From the NCBI GenBank assembly GCA_003612405.1, contig RAYR01000011.1:62001-126000 (forward strand): a stretch of 64,000 bases of DNA, written 5' to 3'. The notes beneath the pieces were generated by a model. That model worked only from the letters and a program-made list of their open reading frames with translations. It searched no databases and had not been told where the DNA came from. Every line of letters begins with the position of its first letter. Within the stretch, counting starts at the first letter, position 1. Source of the stretch: a bacterium 0.1xD8-71. Its GTDB lineage: Bacteria; Bacillota; Clostridia; Lachnospirales; Lachnospiraceae. The position numbers were made by a program, and so were the translations under genes. Below are positions 10,039 through 19,107 of this stretch, one piece after another.

Positions 10039-10108
10039 AAGGCAAAGCAGATTTCTTTTCTGGTATGAAAACCGATTACAGCCGCACCAGAATAAGAAAC
10101 CTGCCTTG
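10039..10108. terminator. Large hairpin downstream of the RiPP precursor gene
   Basis: CAAGGCA/CAG/TTTCTT/TCTGGT pairs with ACCAGAA/AAGAAA/CTG/CCTTG around a loop of about 21 bases, giving an 18-bp core stem with few mismatches. TTGTTTT follows on the plus strand only. On the minus strand it lies about 40 bases after the precursor stop and likely marks the end of the operon or protects its 3' end. Confidence 0.55.
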
Positions 10109-10145
10109 TTTTAGAACCTGTGTGATTACAGATGTTTACCTCAGA

Positions 10146-10301
10146 CTATGCTGATGTATTAGCATCTTTACGATCGCTGTTATTCACATAGTTCCATGAC
10201 GGCGTGCCTGAACATTGAGAACAGCCTCCACATGCACACAGTGAATACAGCTGTAAAGAACGCTGCTCACGCATCTCACGCTTTCCTAATGCTTTCTTCA
10301 T
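10146..10301 (-). CDS. Cys-rich RiPP precursor peptide, CLI_3235-class-like
   Basis: A 51-residue peptide gene too short for ordinary gene finders. The N-terminal leader has MKKALGKR, a motif I associate with CLI_3235-class (TIGR04065) precursors, then an acidic/basic stretch and LQLYS. A core follows with CACGGCSQC (C22, C24, C27, C30) and an Asn/Ser/Asp-rich tail ending at Ala51. The ATG at 10301 has AAAGGAG 9 bases upstream; another ATG at 10310 touches that site and is unlikely. It is the last gene of a minus-strand run behind the carrier-like protein, TIGR04066-like protein and radical SAM maturase. The four Cys residues are the expected targets of modification. Class assignment is from memory. 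Confidence 0.82.
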   Translation of the reverse strand: MKKALGKREMREQRSLQLYSLCACGGCSQCSGTPSWNYVNNSDRKDANTSA

Positions 10302-10324
10302 ACTTTTCATCTCCTTTCTTTTGT

Positions 10325-10588
10325 TTATTTCACCAATAACTGAAACAACTGTCCCAGTATATGGTCATATGTATCAAAATTCCCGTCGCATATAAAATCG
10401 TCCGGGACCGATACCCCAAATGTATCCTCTGTCCGCTTTAACAGCACCACAAGATCCCTGGCCTTTAAACCAACCCCCGGCCCCAGCAGTTTCTCCTGCC
10501 GTAGCAAAGGATCTTTATCAAATGCCGCTTCCGTCAGTTCTTTCACAATTTCCAAAAAAGTATCTGCAATCTTCTCTTTTGTCCACAT
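10325..10588 (-). CDS. Acyl-carrier-related protein of the peptide maturation system
   Basis: An 87-residue, helical, acidic protein resembling acyl carrier proteins over most of its length (TFLEIVKEL start, GLKARDLVVLLKRTEDTFGVSVPDD middle). Where carrier proteins have Asp-Ser-Leu, with Ser bearing phosphopantetheine, this one reads Ala-Arg-Asp-Leu, so the attachment Ser appears to be missing. It probably acts as a docking or adaptor protein rather than an acyl carrier. It matches the size and position expected of the peptide-maturation acyl carrier-related family (TIGR04069). It lies 23 bases upstream of the precursor gene and 35 bases after the TIGR04066-like gene. Confidence 0.75.
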   Translation of the reverse strand: MWTKEKIADTFLEIVKELTEAAFDKDPLLRQEKLLGPGVGLKARDLVVLLKRTEDTFGVSVPDDFICDGNFDTYDHILGQLFQLLVK

Positions 10589-10623
10589 GGCATTCCCTCT
10601 TCCGTTCTCCTCTCATCCATGAC

Positions 10624-11685
10624 TCATTTTGACAAGGTATCCACAATAAGCTGCGCACAGTCCCTGGCTCCCTGTTTGTTTACCACATGAAACACATCTG
10701 GTTTGCCATACTGCTTCACTTTAGCCTCCACAAACTCCCGGTCCAGACTGACCAGATGCCGCTTTCTGTTATCCAGTACCGTCTGCATGTCCGGTACGGC
10801 CGCCGCAATGTGACAGCCAACCGTATGATACCGGAAAATCCGCTCCATATCCTGGGCAAACGCCGAATAGTCGCCATCAAAGCCGTCACTGTAAGACATA
10901 CACATAACAGCCGCATCACAAGGCACCGCAAAAGACATCTCATAGGCCAGTATCCCGTACTCATTATGGTCTACTCTGTCATAAGGAAGCACGCCGCCGG
11001 GCACCCCCACAATCATGATCTCCGGCCGTTCCGCCAGCTCAATCCGTTTCACATAATGATTGTATTGCCTGATCTTGTCTCCCTCACTGCATCCTGGCCC
11101 GAGCATATATTCCGGAAAAGGATGCATGCCGTACAATCTTCCATCCATCCGTGAGGATATGGAGGTTACCCGATATCCTATGTCAATTAGTGCTTCCCGC
11201 AATGCCAGCTGCACCGCCAGTTTATCGGTCCCACACTCTGTCCCGTAGACCACCAGTACCGGCGTATCAACAGGATAACAATAGTCTGCCTCAAGCCGGC
11301 CTGTTTCCCGCTCTGTCTCCCGGGGTAACAAATGCAGTGCAGGTGGAATACTGTCTGCTATACGTCCAGAATCCGGCAAAGATGTCCGTGTACAAAGAAT
11401 TTTCTTTCCCAAATCCATAGCTCTGTGGATTTTCTCTTCCACCGCCTCCTCTGACAGTTCAAACTTTTCGTCATTGACAAACCATACGCCATCGCACTGC
11501 TCCAACTGTGCCTCATAGTCGTTTGAAACCGTCAGCTCCTTTCGCCCGGAACAGACTTTCCTGCCCACAAGCCCGGAACCGTTAGGCGTAACCAGGGCAG
11601 TGATTTCCCTGTTTCCCAACAGTCTTTCATACCATACGTAAGGTTCATAAGCCTTGTTGTATGGATATATCATGATCCGTTCCAT
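10624..11685 (-). CDS. Peptide maturation system protein, TIGR04066-like
   Basis: A 353-residue protein starting MERIMIYPYNKAYEPY, typical of the TIGR04066 family found beside CLI_3235-class peptides. The first half is alpha/beta. A glycine-rich GTECGTDKLAVQ segment near residue 150 resembles a nucleotide-binding loop and is followed by a Rossmann-like IGYRVTSIS strand. The second half includes GVPGGVLPYDR. Its reaction is unknown. GGGAGGG lies 5 bases from the ATG at 11685; a longer frame would begin inside the maturase gene without a site of its own. It starts 13 bases after the maturase stop. Confidence 0.78.
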   Translation of the reverse strand: MERIMIYPYNKAYEPYVWYERLLGNREITALVTPNGSGLVGRKVCSGRKELTVSNDYEAQLEQCDGVWFVNDEKFELSEEAVEEKIHRAMDLGKKILCTRTSLPDSGRIADSIPPALHLLPRETERETGRLEADYCYPVDTPVLVVYGTECGTDKLAVQLALREALIDIGYRVTSISSRMDGRLYGMHPFPEYMLGPGCSEGDKIRQYNHYVKRIELAERPEIMIVGVPGGVLPYDRVDHNEYGILAYEMSFAVPCDAAVMCMSYSDGFDGDYSAFAQDMERIFRYHTVGCHIAAAVPDMQTVLDNRKRHLVSLDREFVEAKVKQYGKPDVFHVVNKQGARDCAQLIVDTLSK

Positions 11686-11698
11686 GCAATCCCTCCCT

Positions 11699-13120
11699 CT
11701 AAATAATATCCGGATTATAGCCAAGTTCCCGCAAGATCACATAGTCCATCAAGGAACTCTCAATCCCGGCTCTGCAATCCCCACATTCCCTGCACAGTTT
11801 ACAGTCGGCCATCTTCTCTCCGTCATCCGCCTGGGCAATGCATAATCCGCAGAAAGAATATGCCCAACAGTTTCTGCACCTTTTAGAGGATATCTTCTCA
11901 ATATTTAAGATGCTTAAGGCTTTCTCTATATCAACCCCCTGATCAATATCTCCGATATACCCTGCCTGCGAGTCTTCACTGACTCTCTCACAGGTATAGA
12001 ATTTTCCGTCCACCGTCACAAAAAGCTTTCTCACGCCCGGAATACAGGGGCCACCCCTGTGCCCCTTATACGGAAGTTCCTCCCGGGGATACCGCTCAAA
12101 CATGGTTGCTATCTGTTTGATGCGCGAAAAATGATCCCTCATAATCGGAGAAATCCGGCCCTTATCTAACCGTCCTGTCATCATCAGGAACACCTTAAAC
12201 TTTTCATATGCATACTCCTGTGTAAATTCCGGACTGTCCTCCACCTTCTTATCTGCATAGGTATCATTTACAATAGAAGACATAAAGGAAGAGTCCCTGA
12301 CCGTTTCATTATGTAGTGCAAAGTCGCATATCTCGGTAATCGGATACTGCGGATCAATCACCGTATTAAAGGATATGTTTTCCTTAAAGAAAACTGGATA
12401 TCGTTTTTTAATGTTTTCTATATTTGTCATTAATAGTTTAAATGAGCCAACTTCAGAGTTTGCAAATTTCCGATGTCTGTTCTGTACCTGTTCCGGGCCA
12501 TCCAGACTGATCATCATGGTAAAACCATGTTCCACAAGAAAATCTACCTTATCTTCCGTCAACAGTGTTCCGTTGGTGGTGAAATTCAACAGGAATCTGC
12601 GTCCCTCAAAGACTTTCTCCGCATAGAGGGTACATTCTTTGATCAGATCAAATGCCAACAGCGGTTCACCGCCATAGAATCCAAGAGACAACATTTCTGC
12701 ATCGGCACTATGGGATACCAGATAATCAATGGCTTTTCTGGCTGTCTCAAAAGTCATCCATTTATCCGCATGGTGACGATTATGATAATTCTCCGAATAC
12801 ACACAGTACTCACAATCCAGATTACACTTCTGTGTCACCTGCAAAGTAAGCTGTCCCACATTGTTGTTCACAAATGCATTGTAGTACTCCGTAACCGGAT
12901 GTTCACTGACCTGCGGGCGGCTGCTTTTTAAAAAGCCCGCCGCCTGCAAATGCCGTACATATTCTTCCGCCTTTTCTTTCTCCTGTATACAATCTAATGC
13001 ACCGGACGACAAATACTGGTATACATACTCCGGTATTTCCTCGATGCTGTTCCTGTTCACATCATAGAAGAAAAACCGTTTGCCAATATGAAACAAATGT
13101 ATAAATGGACTTTCCTTCAT
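11699..13120 (-). CDS. Radical SAM/SPASM Cys-rich peptide maturase (CcpM-like)
   Basis: A 473-residue radical SAM enzyme. The [4Fe-4S]/SAM motif is C99-x3-C103-x2-C106 (KCNLDCEYC). The C-terminal SPASM/twitch region has many Cys: one in PCIPG, one in TCERVSED, then CRNCWAYSFCGLC and a final CKLCRECGDC cluster, enough for two auxiliary Fe-S clusters. The first 85 residues (HIGKRFFFYDVNRNSIEEI) look like a small winged-helix leader-recognition domain. Such enzymes typically form thioether or other carbon-centred crosslinks in Cys-rich precursors; the precursor at 10146-10301 is the natural substrate. CcpM (TIGR04068) is the closest family I recall. Confidence 0.85.
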   Translation of the reverse strand: MKESPFIHLFHIGKRFFFYDVNRNSIEEIPEYVYQYLSSGALDCIQEKEKAEEYVRHLQAAGFLKSSRPQVSEHPVTEYYNAFVNNNVGQLTLQVTQKCNLDCEYCVYSENYHNRHHADKWMTFETARKAIDYLVSHSADAEMLSLGFYGGEPLLAFDLIKECTLYAEKVFEGRRFLLNFTTNGTLLTEDKVDFLVEHGFTMMISLDGPEQVQNRHRKFANSEVGSFKLLMTNIENIKKRYPVFFKENISFNTVIDPQYPITEICDFALHNETVRDSSFMSSIVNDTYADKKVEDSPEFTQEYAYEKFKVFLMMTGRLDKGRISPIMRDHFSRIKQIATMFERYPREELPYKGHRGGPCIPGVRKLFVTVDGKFYTCERVSEDSQAGYIGDIDQGVDIEKALSILNIEKISSKRCRNCWAYSFCGLCIAQADDGEKMADCKLCRECGDCRAGIESSLMDYVILRELGYNPDII

Positions 13121-13123
13121 CTC

Positions 13124-14995
13124 TCAACTCTCCTCCTGTCTCTCCGACAATAACTGCATGGGCTCCCGCTTCAGGCTCCTGTTCATCTTCCCCCATGCAA
13201 TCCCCACACCTGTTATCACAATAAACAGCGTGCCCCAGACTGCCGGCATCTGTGTATCCATTGCCTCTTCCACCGCGATCTCATTTCCGGTATTGGTAAG
13301 TCCTTCCGTATACGTTGTCTCATAGTAACTCTGTCCGGCATTGACTACAGAAACCCTGCCTGAGAACTTCGTCCCTGCCACGGAACCTGTCACAGCTCCC
13401 ACAAACATAAGCAGGGCAAATCCCGACAACATCGACCATCTGCACTTAGCTGCCCGCATACCGAGAGACCGCTCAATAGCCGTCCGCTGTGCCTGTTTGG
13501 TGATAAATAAATGACTGAAAAATAACAGCAGCAGCAAAGTCAGGATTACCCCTGCCACAAGCAGACACAGAGAAATCTTCTTCATATTGTCAATGCCGGC
13601 CTTCAGCTGGGAATACCCCATATCATAAAAGGTAAGTTCTAATTGATCTGTCCCGTACTCTGCCCAGCTCTTAAGAAATGCATCAATGCTTCCGTTGGGA
13701 ATCTGGAAGGAAGATGTGGCATCCGTCATCGGCCCGCAGGACACCAGATTCTTCCCGTCCCGTGCCTCGATGGATTCCATGGGCACAATCAACTCATCCG
13801 CACCCGGATCAAAAATACTCTCCGCGCCACTGATTGTCACATCGTAGATACCCACCACTTCATAGTCGGAAGACTCAAACACCTGAAGCGGCTCTCCCTC
13901 CATGTCCACCAGGCCGCCGTAAAAGCCGATCGATCCGTCCAGCCAGAATTTTCTTCCCGCATTGACGCGCGTATCCGTATAGAGAAGCTGTACCTTTACC
14001 TGATCACCGAGAGACAACCCGTTATTCTCCATGAATGTCTTAGGCGCAAGACAAACCTTACTACCGGAAGCATATTCTTCTTCACTGATGTCACGCCCCT
14101 CGCAGATATAAGCCTGCCCGTTGTAAAAGGGCATCATCAGACAGGTCTTATTGGTTCCCGTAACCGGCTGGCAATGCCGCCAGATTCCCTCTGACTTCGC
14201 CAGATTTAAAAGTCTGCGCCCCGTATCCGTCTCATAAAAACCATCGGTAACCTCGAAAATCTGCTGCCCGCCCCGGAAGGCATCTTCCGGCAGACTCCCA
14301 TCCGGCAGACATAAGCCTGTTTCCAGGGAATCCGGTACATATTCCAGGCCAATATATACCTCATTTTTTGATTTCATCAGTTCATCATACATGCTGCCGT
14401 GTATGTATAAATAAGTGTTCAGAATCGCAACATAAGTCTTATCCTGATACAGCATCTCAGGATTCGGATTCATGTGGTCACAAAAATTCTCTACCACGCC
14501 TTCCATCCTCTGGTCTCCGCCGACTACTTTCGTAATCTGTATCTTTACCGTTTCATCGGGCATACAATCCTCCATGGGAGAAAATTCCGCAATCAAGGAA
14601 CCCTTTGACAGCGCGGAAGGATTCACGCTCGCATTATACATCAGATACTCCGGCACATAAGACATATAGAAAGCTCTCTGTTCCGGCTCTGCAATATACT
14701 CTGCTCCCGGAAAGAGCATATCCGCCGGCGTATAGTAAGAACTATACTGGGCTTTTTTCCTCACATCATAGTCCTTGGTCTCCGCGTTCCACTGCAATGT
14801 CTGCTCGAAGGAATCCGGAATCTGCCGCACCGTCCCGATGGTCATGAAGCGGTCCTCATACTGTGCCATGGTCCTGTTCCCTTTCAGCCAGATACAGGTG
14901 CCAAGCGTCAAAAGAAGCGCCGCAAAGAACATCAATATCAGAAAAAGAACTGTCCGCACAGGTGTCCTTGCCATCTGTTTTAAGCTGTTTATCAT
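13124..14995 (-). CDS. FtsX/MacB-like ABC permease, RiPP locus
   Basis: A 623-residue permease with one N-terminal membrane helix (about 15-37), a large extracytoplasmic domain of roughly 440 residues, and three C-terminal helices, the FtsX/MacB/LolE topology. The motif RTAIERSLGMRAAKCRW between helices 2 and 3 is typical. Its start overlaps the ATPase stop by 4 bases and its stop is 3 bases before the maturase frame, so all are in one operon. Related permeases export peptides or confer self-immunity; either role fits here. Confidence 0.82.
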   Translation of the reverse strand: MINSLKQMARTPVRTVLFLILMFFAALLLTLGTCIWLKGNRTMAQYEDRFMTIGTVRQIPDSFEQTLQWNAETKDYDVRKKAQYSSYYTPADMLFPGAEYIAEPEQRAFYMSYVPEYLMYNASVNPSALSKGSLIAEFSPMEDCMPDETVKIQITKVVGGDQRMEGVVENFCDHMNPNPEMLYQDKTYVAILNTYLYIHGSMYDELMKSKNEVYIGLEYVPDSLETGLCLPDGSLPEDAFRGGQQIFEVTDGFYETDTGRRLLNLAKSEGIWRHCQPVTGTNKTCLMMPFYNGQAYICEGRDISEEEYASGSKVCLAPKTFMENNGLSLGDQVKVQLLYTDTRVNAGRKFWLDGSIGFYGGLVDMEGEPLQVFESSDYEVVGIYDVTISGAESIFDPGADELIVPMESIEARDGKNLVSCGPMTDATSSFQIPNGSIDAFLKSWAEYGTDQLELTFYDMGYSQLKAGIDNMKKISLCLLVAGVILTLLLLLFFSHLFITKQAQRTAIERSLGMRAAKCRWSMLSGFALLMFVGAVTGSVAGTKFSGRVSVVNAGQSYYETTYTEGLTNTGNEIAVEEAMDTQMPAVWGTLFIVITGVGIAWGKMNRSLKREPMQLLSERQEES

Positions 14996-15669
14996 CCGCG
15001 CACCACCTCCAGCACACCATCCATCATGCCATAGACCACATCCGCCGCCTCAGCTACCTTTTCATTATGAGTAACCACGATCACCGCATAATTCTCCTCA
15101 TGGGCCAGCTTACAGAGCAAATCCACGATTACTTTCTCATTCTGGCTGTCCAGATTACCGGTGGGCTCATCGGCCAGAAGAATCTGACCGCCGGATGCCA
15201 TGGCTCTGGCAATGGCCACTCTTTGCTGTTCCCCGCCGCTGATCATATTCGGCATCTTCCCGTACAGGCTCTCCGGCAGTCCCACTTTTCCAAGATATTC
15301 CTGCGCCCGCTCTTTTGCCTCTTTCCCTGACACATGCTGTAACTGCATGGGAAACATCACATTTTCCAACACTGTCAACAATGGAAACAAGTGAAACGCC
15401 TGATAAATTACAGAAGCCTGGTTCATCCGATAAGCATCCCTGTCAATCTCACGAATATCCTTGCCATCTATGTAAAGAGTTCCCTCCGTCGGCACATCAA
15501 GGCCCGCCAGAAGGGAGAGAAAAGTACTCTTCCCACTGCCGGATTTCCCGGTAATCGCGTAGACTCTGCCCTGCTCGAAAGAACAGCTCACCTCGTTCAG
15601 CGCCTTGGTTTTCTGATATTTAGACTGATAAATATATCCTACCTTTTCCGCTTCTATTATTTTATTCAT
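14992..15669 (-). CDS. MacB/LolD-type ABC ATPase, RiPP locus
   Basis: A 225-residue ATP-binding protein. Walker A is GKSGSGKS, the signature is ISGGEQQR and Walker B is ILLADEPTGNLD, the exact LolD/MacB style that pairs with FtsX-like permeases. It lies between two such permease genes (15713-16933 and 13124-14995), so it probably drives both as one heteromeric complex. The ATG at 15669 is 12 bases from AAAGGGG; a GTG at 15678 is the alternative. Confidence 0.9.
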   Translation of the reverse strand: MNKIIEAEKVGYIYQSKYQKTKALNEVSCSFEQGRVYAITGKSGSGKSTFLSLLAGLDVPTEGTLYIDGKDIREIDRDAYRMNQASVIYQAFHLFPLLTVLENVMFPMQLQHVSGKEAKERAQEYLGKVGLPESLYGKMPNMISGGEQQRVAIARAMASGGQILLADEPTGNLDSQNEKVIVDLLCKLAHEENYAVIVVTHNEKVAEAADVVYGMMDGVLEVVRG

Positions 15670-15712
15670 ATTTATCACGCACCCCTTTCGCAGGTTGAAA
15701 TTATTAACTTAA

Positions 15713-16933
15713 TCAGTGCTGTGTGGACAAAAGATATACCACACTGCCCCTGCTCATCCGTCCATATGCCATCGCCGATCCGATTAGATATGCTAAAAGA
15801 ATCACGCCATTCACAACAGCCATTGTTATAAATGCCGGTGCTGTCAGCGCCATCACCAGATCACCCACAAGATTTCCTGAAAGAACTAACAGCATCTGTT
15901 CCGCCAGAAATAACAATGACGCTTTATTCTTTCCTACCCCCTGCAATCTCAGAAGAGCAAATTCATCCCTTCTGCTGTTGCCGGAAAGGTAACTGACCAC
16001 ATAACCGATCATCAGCACCAGAATACACACCACCGGGAAGAAGGACTGCATCAATTCTATGGCATGTCTTAAATCGGTGGCACTGGCAATAAAATTCGCA
16101 TCCCTCACTATCAAGGCGCATCCCGGATAGGATTCCATGGCCTCCGCTGATATCTCCAGCAATCCGATTTCCTGCATTGCTTCCTTAAATTCTCCCAGGT
16201 GCAAAGGATCTTTGACATAAAAGGTAACGGTGTCCGCAAAGAACGGATGATCAAACTGCGCGAAAATATTCTGCGCTGTCCTGGCCGGCAGTACCACATC
16301 TGTGCTAATCGCATTGGTCTTACCGATAATATCCTCCATAGTTCCCACGATCTCGACTTCCACCACACCGCCCATAGGATGTATCTCCAGCTTTTGGAAC
16401 TCACTGGAAGCATCATAGTAATAACATTTTAAGATAATCCTGTCCCCGATCTCCCATCCACGTTTTGTAAGCACTTTCTCATTGACGATGCACTCCATCC
16501 TGTCAGAGGCAAAGAAATCATCCACGCGTTCAGGCTCCATGCTGATCATATCGTTGGTCACTTCTCCCACCGCCCTGGCATTATTGGCACCCACAACATA
16601 CAGATTCAGGTATTTGGAGTACTCCGCTTCCTTAAAATCACCTTCGCCGGCCATCATCACCATCATATAAGAAAGATCTTTTACCTGATCAGACTGTTCC
16701 AGGGCATCCACAATCCGCTTCGGCGTAAACAGCCCGTTCACCAGAGTCCCGCTTAAGTTGGAAACCTGACAATATATAGGTACATTCTCCGCCAGATCCG
16801 TAAGCTGCTCCTGATAACTGCGGATACTTCCAAAGTACAGATTCAAAAGCAGCACCAGCATAATACTGATTCCCACCGTAACCAGATTTGCAATTTTTCT
16901 TTTCTTTATGCTGTACAATACATAGTAAAGCAT
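15713..16933 (-). CDS. FtsX-like ABC permease, RiPP locus
   Basis: A 406-residue permease with an N-terminal helix (about 12-33), an extracytoplasmic domain to about residue 295, and three closing helices, shorter than its partner at 13124-14995. The SRRDEFALLRLQGVGK segment matches the conserved loop of the family. GAGGGGG lies 6 bases before the ATG. It starts 15 bases after the exporter gene and precedes the ATPase, giving a permease-ATPase-permease set. Confidence 0.8.
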   Translation of the reverse strand: MLYYVLYSIKKRKIANLVTVGISIMLVLLLNLYFGSIRSYQEQLTDLAENVPIYCQVSNLSGTLVNGLFTPKRIVDALEQSDQVKDLSYMMVMMAGEGDFKEAEYSKYLNLYVVGANNARAVGEVTNDMISMEPERVDDFFASDRMECIVNEKVLTKRGWEIGDRIILKCYYYDASSEFQKLEIHPMGGVVEVEIVGTMEDIIGKTNAISTDVVLPARTAQNIFAQFDHPFFADTVTFYVKDPLHLGEFKEAMQEIGLLEISAEAMESYPGCALIVRDANFIASATDLRHAIELMQSFFPVVCILVLMIGYVVSYLSGNSRRDEFALLRLQGVGKNKASLLFLAEQMLLVLSGNLVGDLVMALTAPAFITMAVVNGVILLAYLIGSAMAYGRMSRGSVVYLLSTQH

Positions 16934-16948
16934 CTCATTCCCCCTCGC

Positions 16949-18592
16949 TTAGTTCTCCTGATTTCCATTATCCAGTCTCACCACCTGATCCACCTCAGAC
17001 AACACTGCCTGTCTGTGGGCGATCACAATCACTGTCTTATCATGAAGCCGTGTGTGCAGCAGAGCATTGATCTGCTGTTCCGAGCAGGTATCCGAACCGG
17101 AAGTAGCCTCATCAAATACTACGATGGGGCGGTCATGTATCAGGGCCCTGGCCAGTGCAATCTTCTGTTTTTGGCCGCCGGAAAGCATCATCCCGTTTGT
17201 CCCCACAGAATAATCCAGCGAAACTTCCTCAATAAACTCCGACAGCCCGCTGTCCCGGCATGCCTCTAAAATCTGCGCATCCTCAACCTGCTGGTACAGG
17301 CAGATATTATTGCGGATAGTGTCCTGAAAAAGATAAATATCCTGACTTACCACCGAAATAAGGTTTCTATATTCCCTAAGCGGCATATCGGATATTTCCT
17401 GACCGTCCAATAGAATCTGTCCCTGTCCCGGCGTATACAGTCTGAGAAGCAGATCTATCACCGTACTCTTACCGGAACCGTTTTTTCCAAGAAGGGCCGT
17501 TTTACTTCCTTTGGGAATTACAAAATTAACATTCTCTAAAACAGGCTTCTCTTCCTCATAAGCAAATGACACCTGCCGAAACTCTATTTCACCTGCCTGC
17601 GGCGTGACCGTATACTCCACAGCATCATCCTCTTCCTCCTCATTCATAAATTCATAATACCGTTTCGTGGAAGGGAGAATTCCCGACAACAGATATCCTA
17701 TATTGAGGATTGCAGAAATCGGCCTCGTCACATAAGTACTATATGTAATAAAAGCAAATACGCTGCCAATGGACAGCTGAAGCCCAAAAACCAGATTAGA
17801 ACCTACAACATAAATCAGCGTTGTCAGAAACTGTACCAGAACCATATCTGTTATACTATTGCGCTGCATGAGTAGATTCAGTTCTTTTTGACTGCCAATC
17901 AGTCTTTTTTGCCGTTCATCAAACTCCCTGTGCTTATCCACAGATATTCCAAAAAGCTTTATTTCCCTGATGCCGCCTACCGTATCGCCAAACCATCCTG
18001 CGTACTCCTGGCTTTCATGGATAAAGCCATCCACTGCCTTTTTACGCTGTCTGGCAAAGTAATGCATAACTGCATACTTCACCGGAATAAAGATAAGCAC
18101 CAGAACTGTCATGCGCCAGTCAATGATAAAAAGCCCGATTATCCCGCCTGTAATGCCAAAAATCTGCATCACAACAAAGAAAGTACTCTCATCCGCAATG
18201 GAAGCTATATTCGCTATGTCCACCTGGATATCGTTCAGAATCTGAGCATAATTGTGTCTGGTAAAATAACCGGCTTTCACCCTGATGAGATGGGAATAAG
18301 ATTCTTCTGCCAGCTTATATTGCAGTTTTGCCGCAATATCCACTCTCTTTTTCTCTTCCAACAGGTCTATTCCCGCACAGACCAGATAAATCAAAAACGA
18401 ACACAGCGCCAGAACAATCAGCAGTTTCTTATCCCCACCGATAAACCCGTCATCCATAATATGCCTGTTCAAAAGCGGAATACACAGATTTAATACTGTG
18501 GAAAACAGCAGGCAGACGATAATAACCGCAATTGTTTTCTTATAATCACTCAATAAGGTAAGCAGTTTTCTGACTGCCTCTTTATTACTCAT
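16949..18592 (-). CDS. ABC exporter (fused membrane and ATPase domains) without peptidase
   Basis: A 547-residue half-transporter. Six membrane helices lie in residues 1-300, followed by an ATPase domain with Walker A GKNGSGKS, signature LSGGQKQK and Walker B VVFDEATSG. It is the first gene of the RiPP run and the likely peptide exporter. There is no N-terminal C39 peptidase domain, and no separate leader peptidase is visible in the locus, so leader removal must happen elsewhere. A TTGAAA with a TAAC-containing -10 lies about 60 bases upstream, a weak promoter candidate. Confidence 0.85.
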   Translation of the reverse strand: MSNKEAVRKLLTLLSDYKKTIAVIIVCLLFSTVLNLCIPLLNRHIMDDGFIGGDKKLLIVLALCSFLIYLVCAGIDLLEEKKRVDIAAKLQYKLAEESYSHLIRVKAGYFTRHNYAQILNDIQVDIANIASIADESTFFVVMQIFGITGGIIGLFIIDWRMTVLVLIFIPVKYAVMHYFARQRKKAVDGFIHESQEYAGWFGDTVGGIREIKLFGISVDKHREFDERQKRLIGSQKELNLLMQRNSITDMVLVQFLTTLIYVVGSNLVFGLQLSIGSVFAFITYSTYVTRPISAILNIGYLLSGILPSTKRYYEFMNEEEEDDAVEYTVTPQAGEIEFRQVSFAYEEEKPVLENVNFVIPKGSKTALLGKNGSGKSTVIDLLLRLYTPGQGQILLDGQEISDMPLREYRNLISVVSQDIYLFQDTIRNNICLYQQVEDAQILEACRDSGLSEFIEEVSLDYSVGTNGMMLSGGQKQKIALARALIHDRPIVVFDEATSGSDTCSEQQINALLHTRLHDKTVIVIAHRQAVLSEVDQVVRLDNGNQEN

Positions 18593-18798
18593 CGTATCGC
18601 TGCATCCTCTCTGCCGTCTGCATTTGTATGGTATCCATAGTTTTTGTTATCTGAGACGGTATTGACTTTCAACTAAATGATTATTTTTTTATATTTTAGC
18701 AGATACTTTTCTCTTTGTCTACTATTTTTCTAGTTAAATTCATCGCAATATATAGATAAATGTACCGTAAAATACAGATTGGAAAATCTGCATTACAC

Positions 18799-18838
18799 AG
18801 AAAGACAACCCGCCTGTCCATGACAAACGGGTTGTCCT
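18799..18838 (-). terminator. Intrinsic terminator of the SASP gene
   Basis: GACAACCCG pairs with CGGGTTGTC, with TTGTC/GGACA further in, followed by TTTCT on the minus strand. It begins 17 bases after the SASP stop and isolates that gene from the RiPP operon. Confidence 0.8.
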
Positions 18839-18854
18839 TCTTAGTGATAATTGT

Positions 18855-19055
18855 TTACTTCATCTGCTCTTCCTGTTTCTTGATCATTCTACGAACCATC
18901 TCGCCACCGATAGAACCGGCCTCTTTAGAAGTAAGGTCGCCGTTGTAACCCTCTTTCAGGTTTACACCTAACTCAGACGCAACCTCAGTCTTGAAACGAT
19001 CCATAGCTGCTTTTGCTTCAGGAACTTCTACTCTATTGGTCTTGTTGCTTGCCAT
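18855..19055 (-). CDS. Alpha/beta-type small acid-soluble spore protein
   Basis: A 66-residue DNA-binding spore protein that coats and protects the chromosome in the dormant spore. It shows the two family signatures: KTEVASELGV in the middle and LTSKEAGSIGGEMV, where the germination protease cleaves near Glu, followed by a basic/acidic C-terminus. GAGGTG precedes the ATG. A sigma-G-like promoter lies about 135 bases upstream. This gene is the main evidence that the organism sporulates. Confidence 0.96.
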   Translation of the reverse strand: MASNKTNRVEVPEAKAAMDRFKTEVASELGVNLKEGYNGDLTSKEAGSIGGEMVRRMIKKQEEQMK

Positions 19056-19107
19056 TTCTTTTCACCTCCGAAATACATTTGAATGTTTTCCATTCTTTAT
19101 CTATATT

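Noticed and set aside
18595..18675. A reading frame ending YGYHTNADGREDAAIR just before the exporter start, recalling the NY..N.D.R.DA tail of the precursor peptide, as a second precursor.
   Set aside because: An in-frame stop lies 27 codons upstream, there is no leader motif, no Cys and no good start or ribosome binding site.
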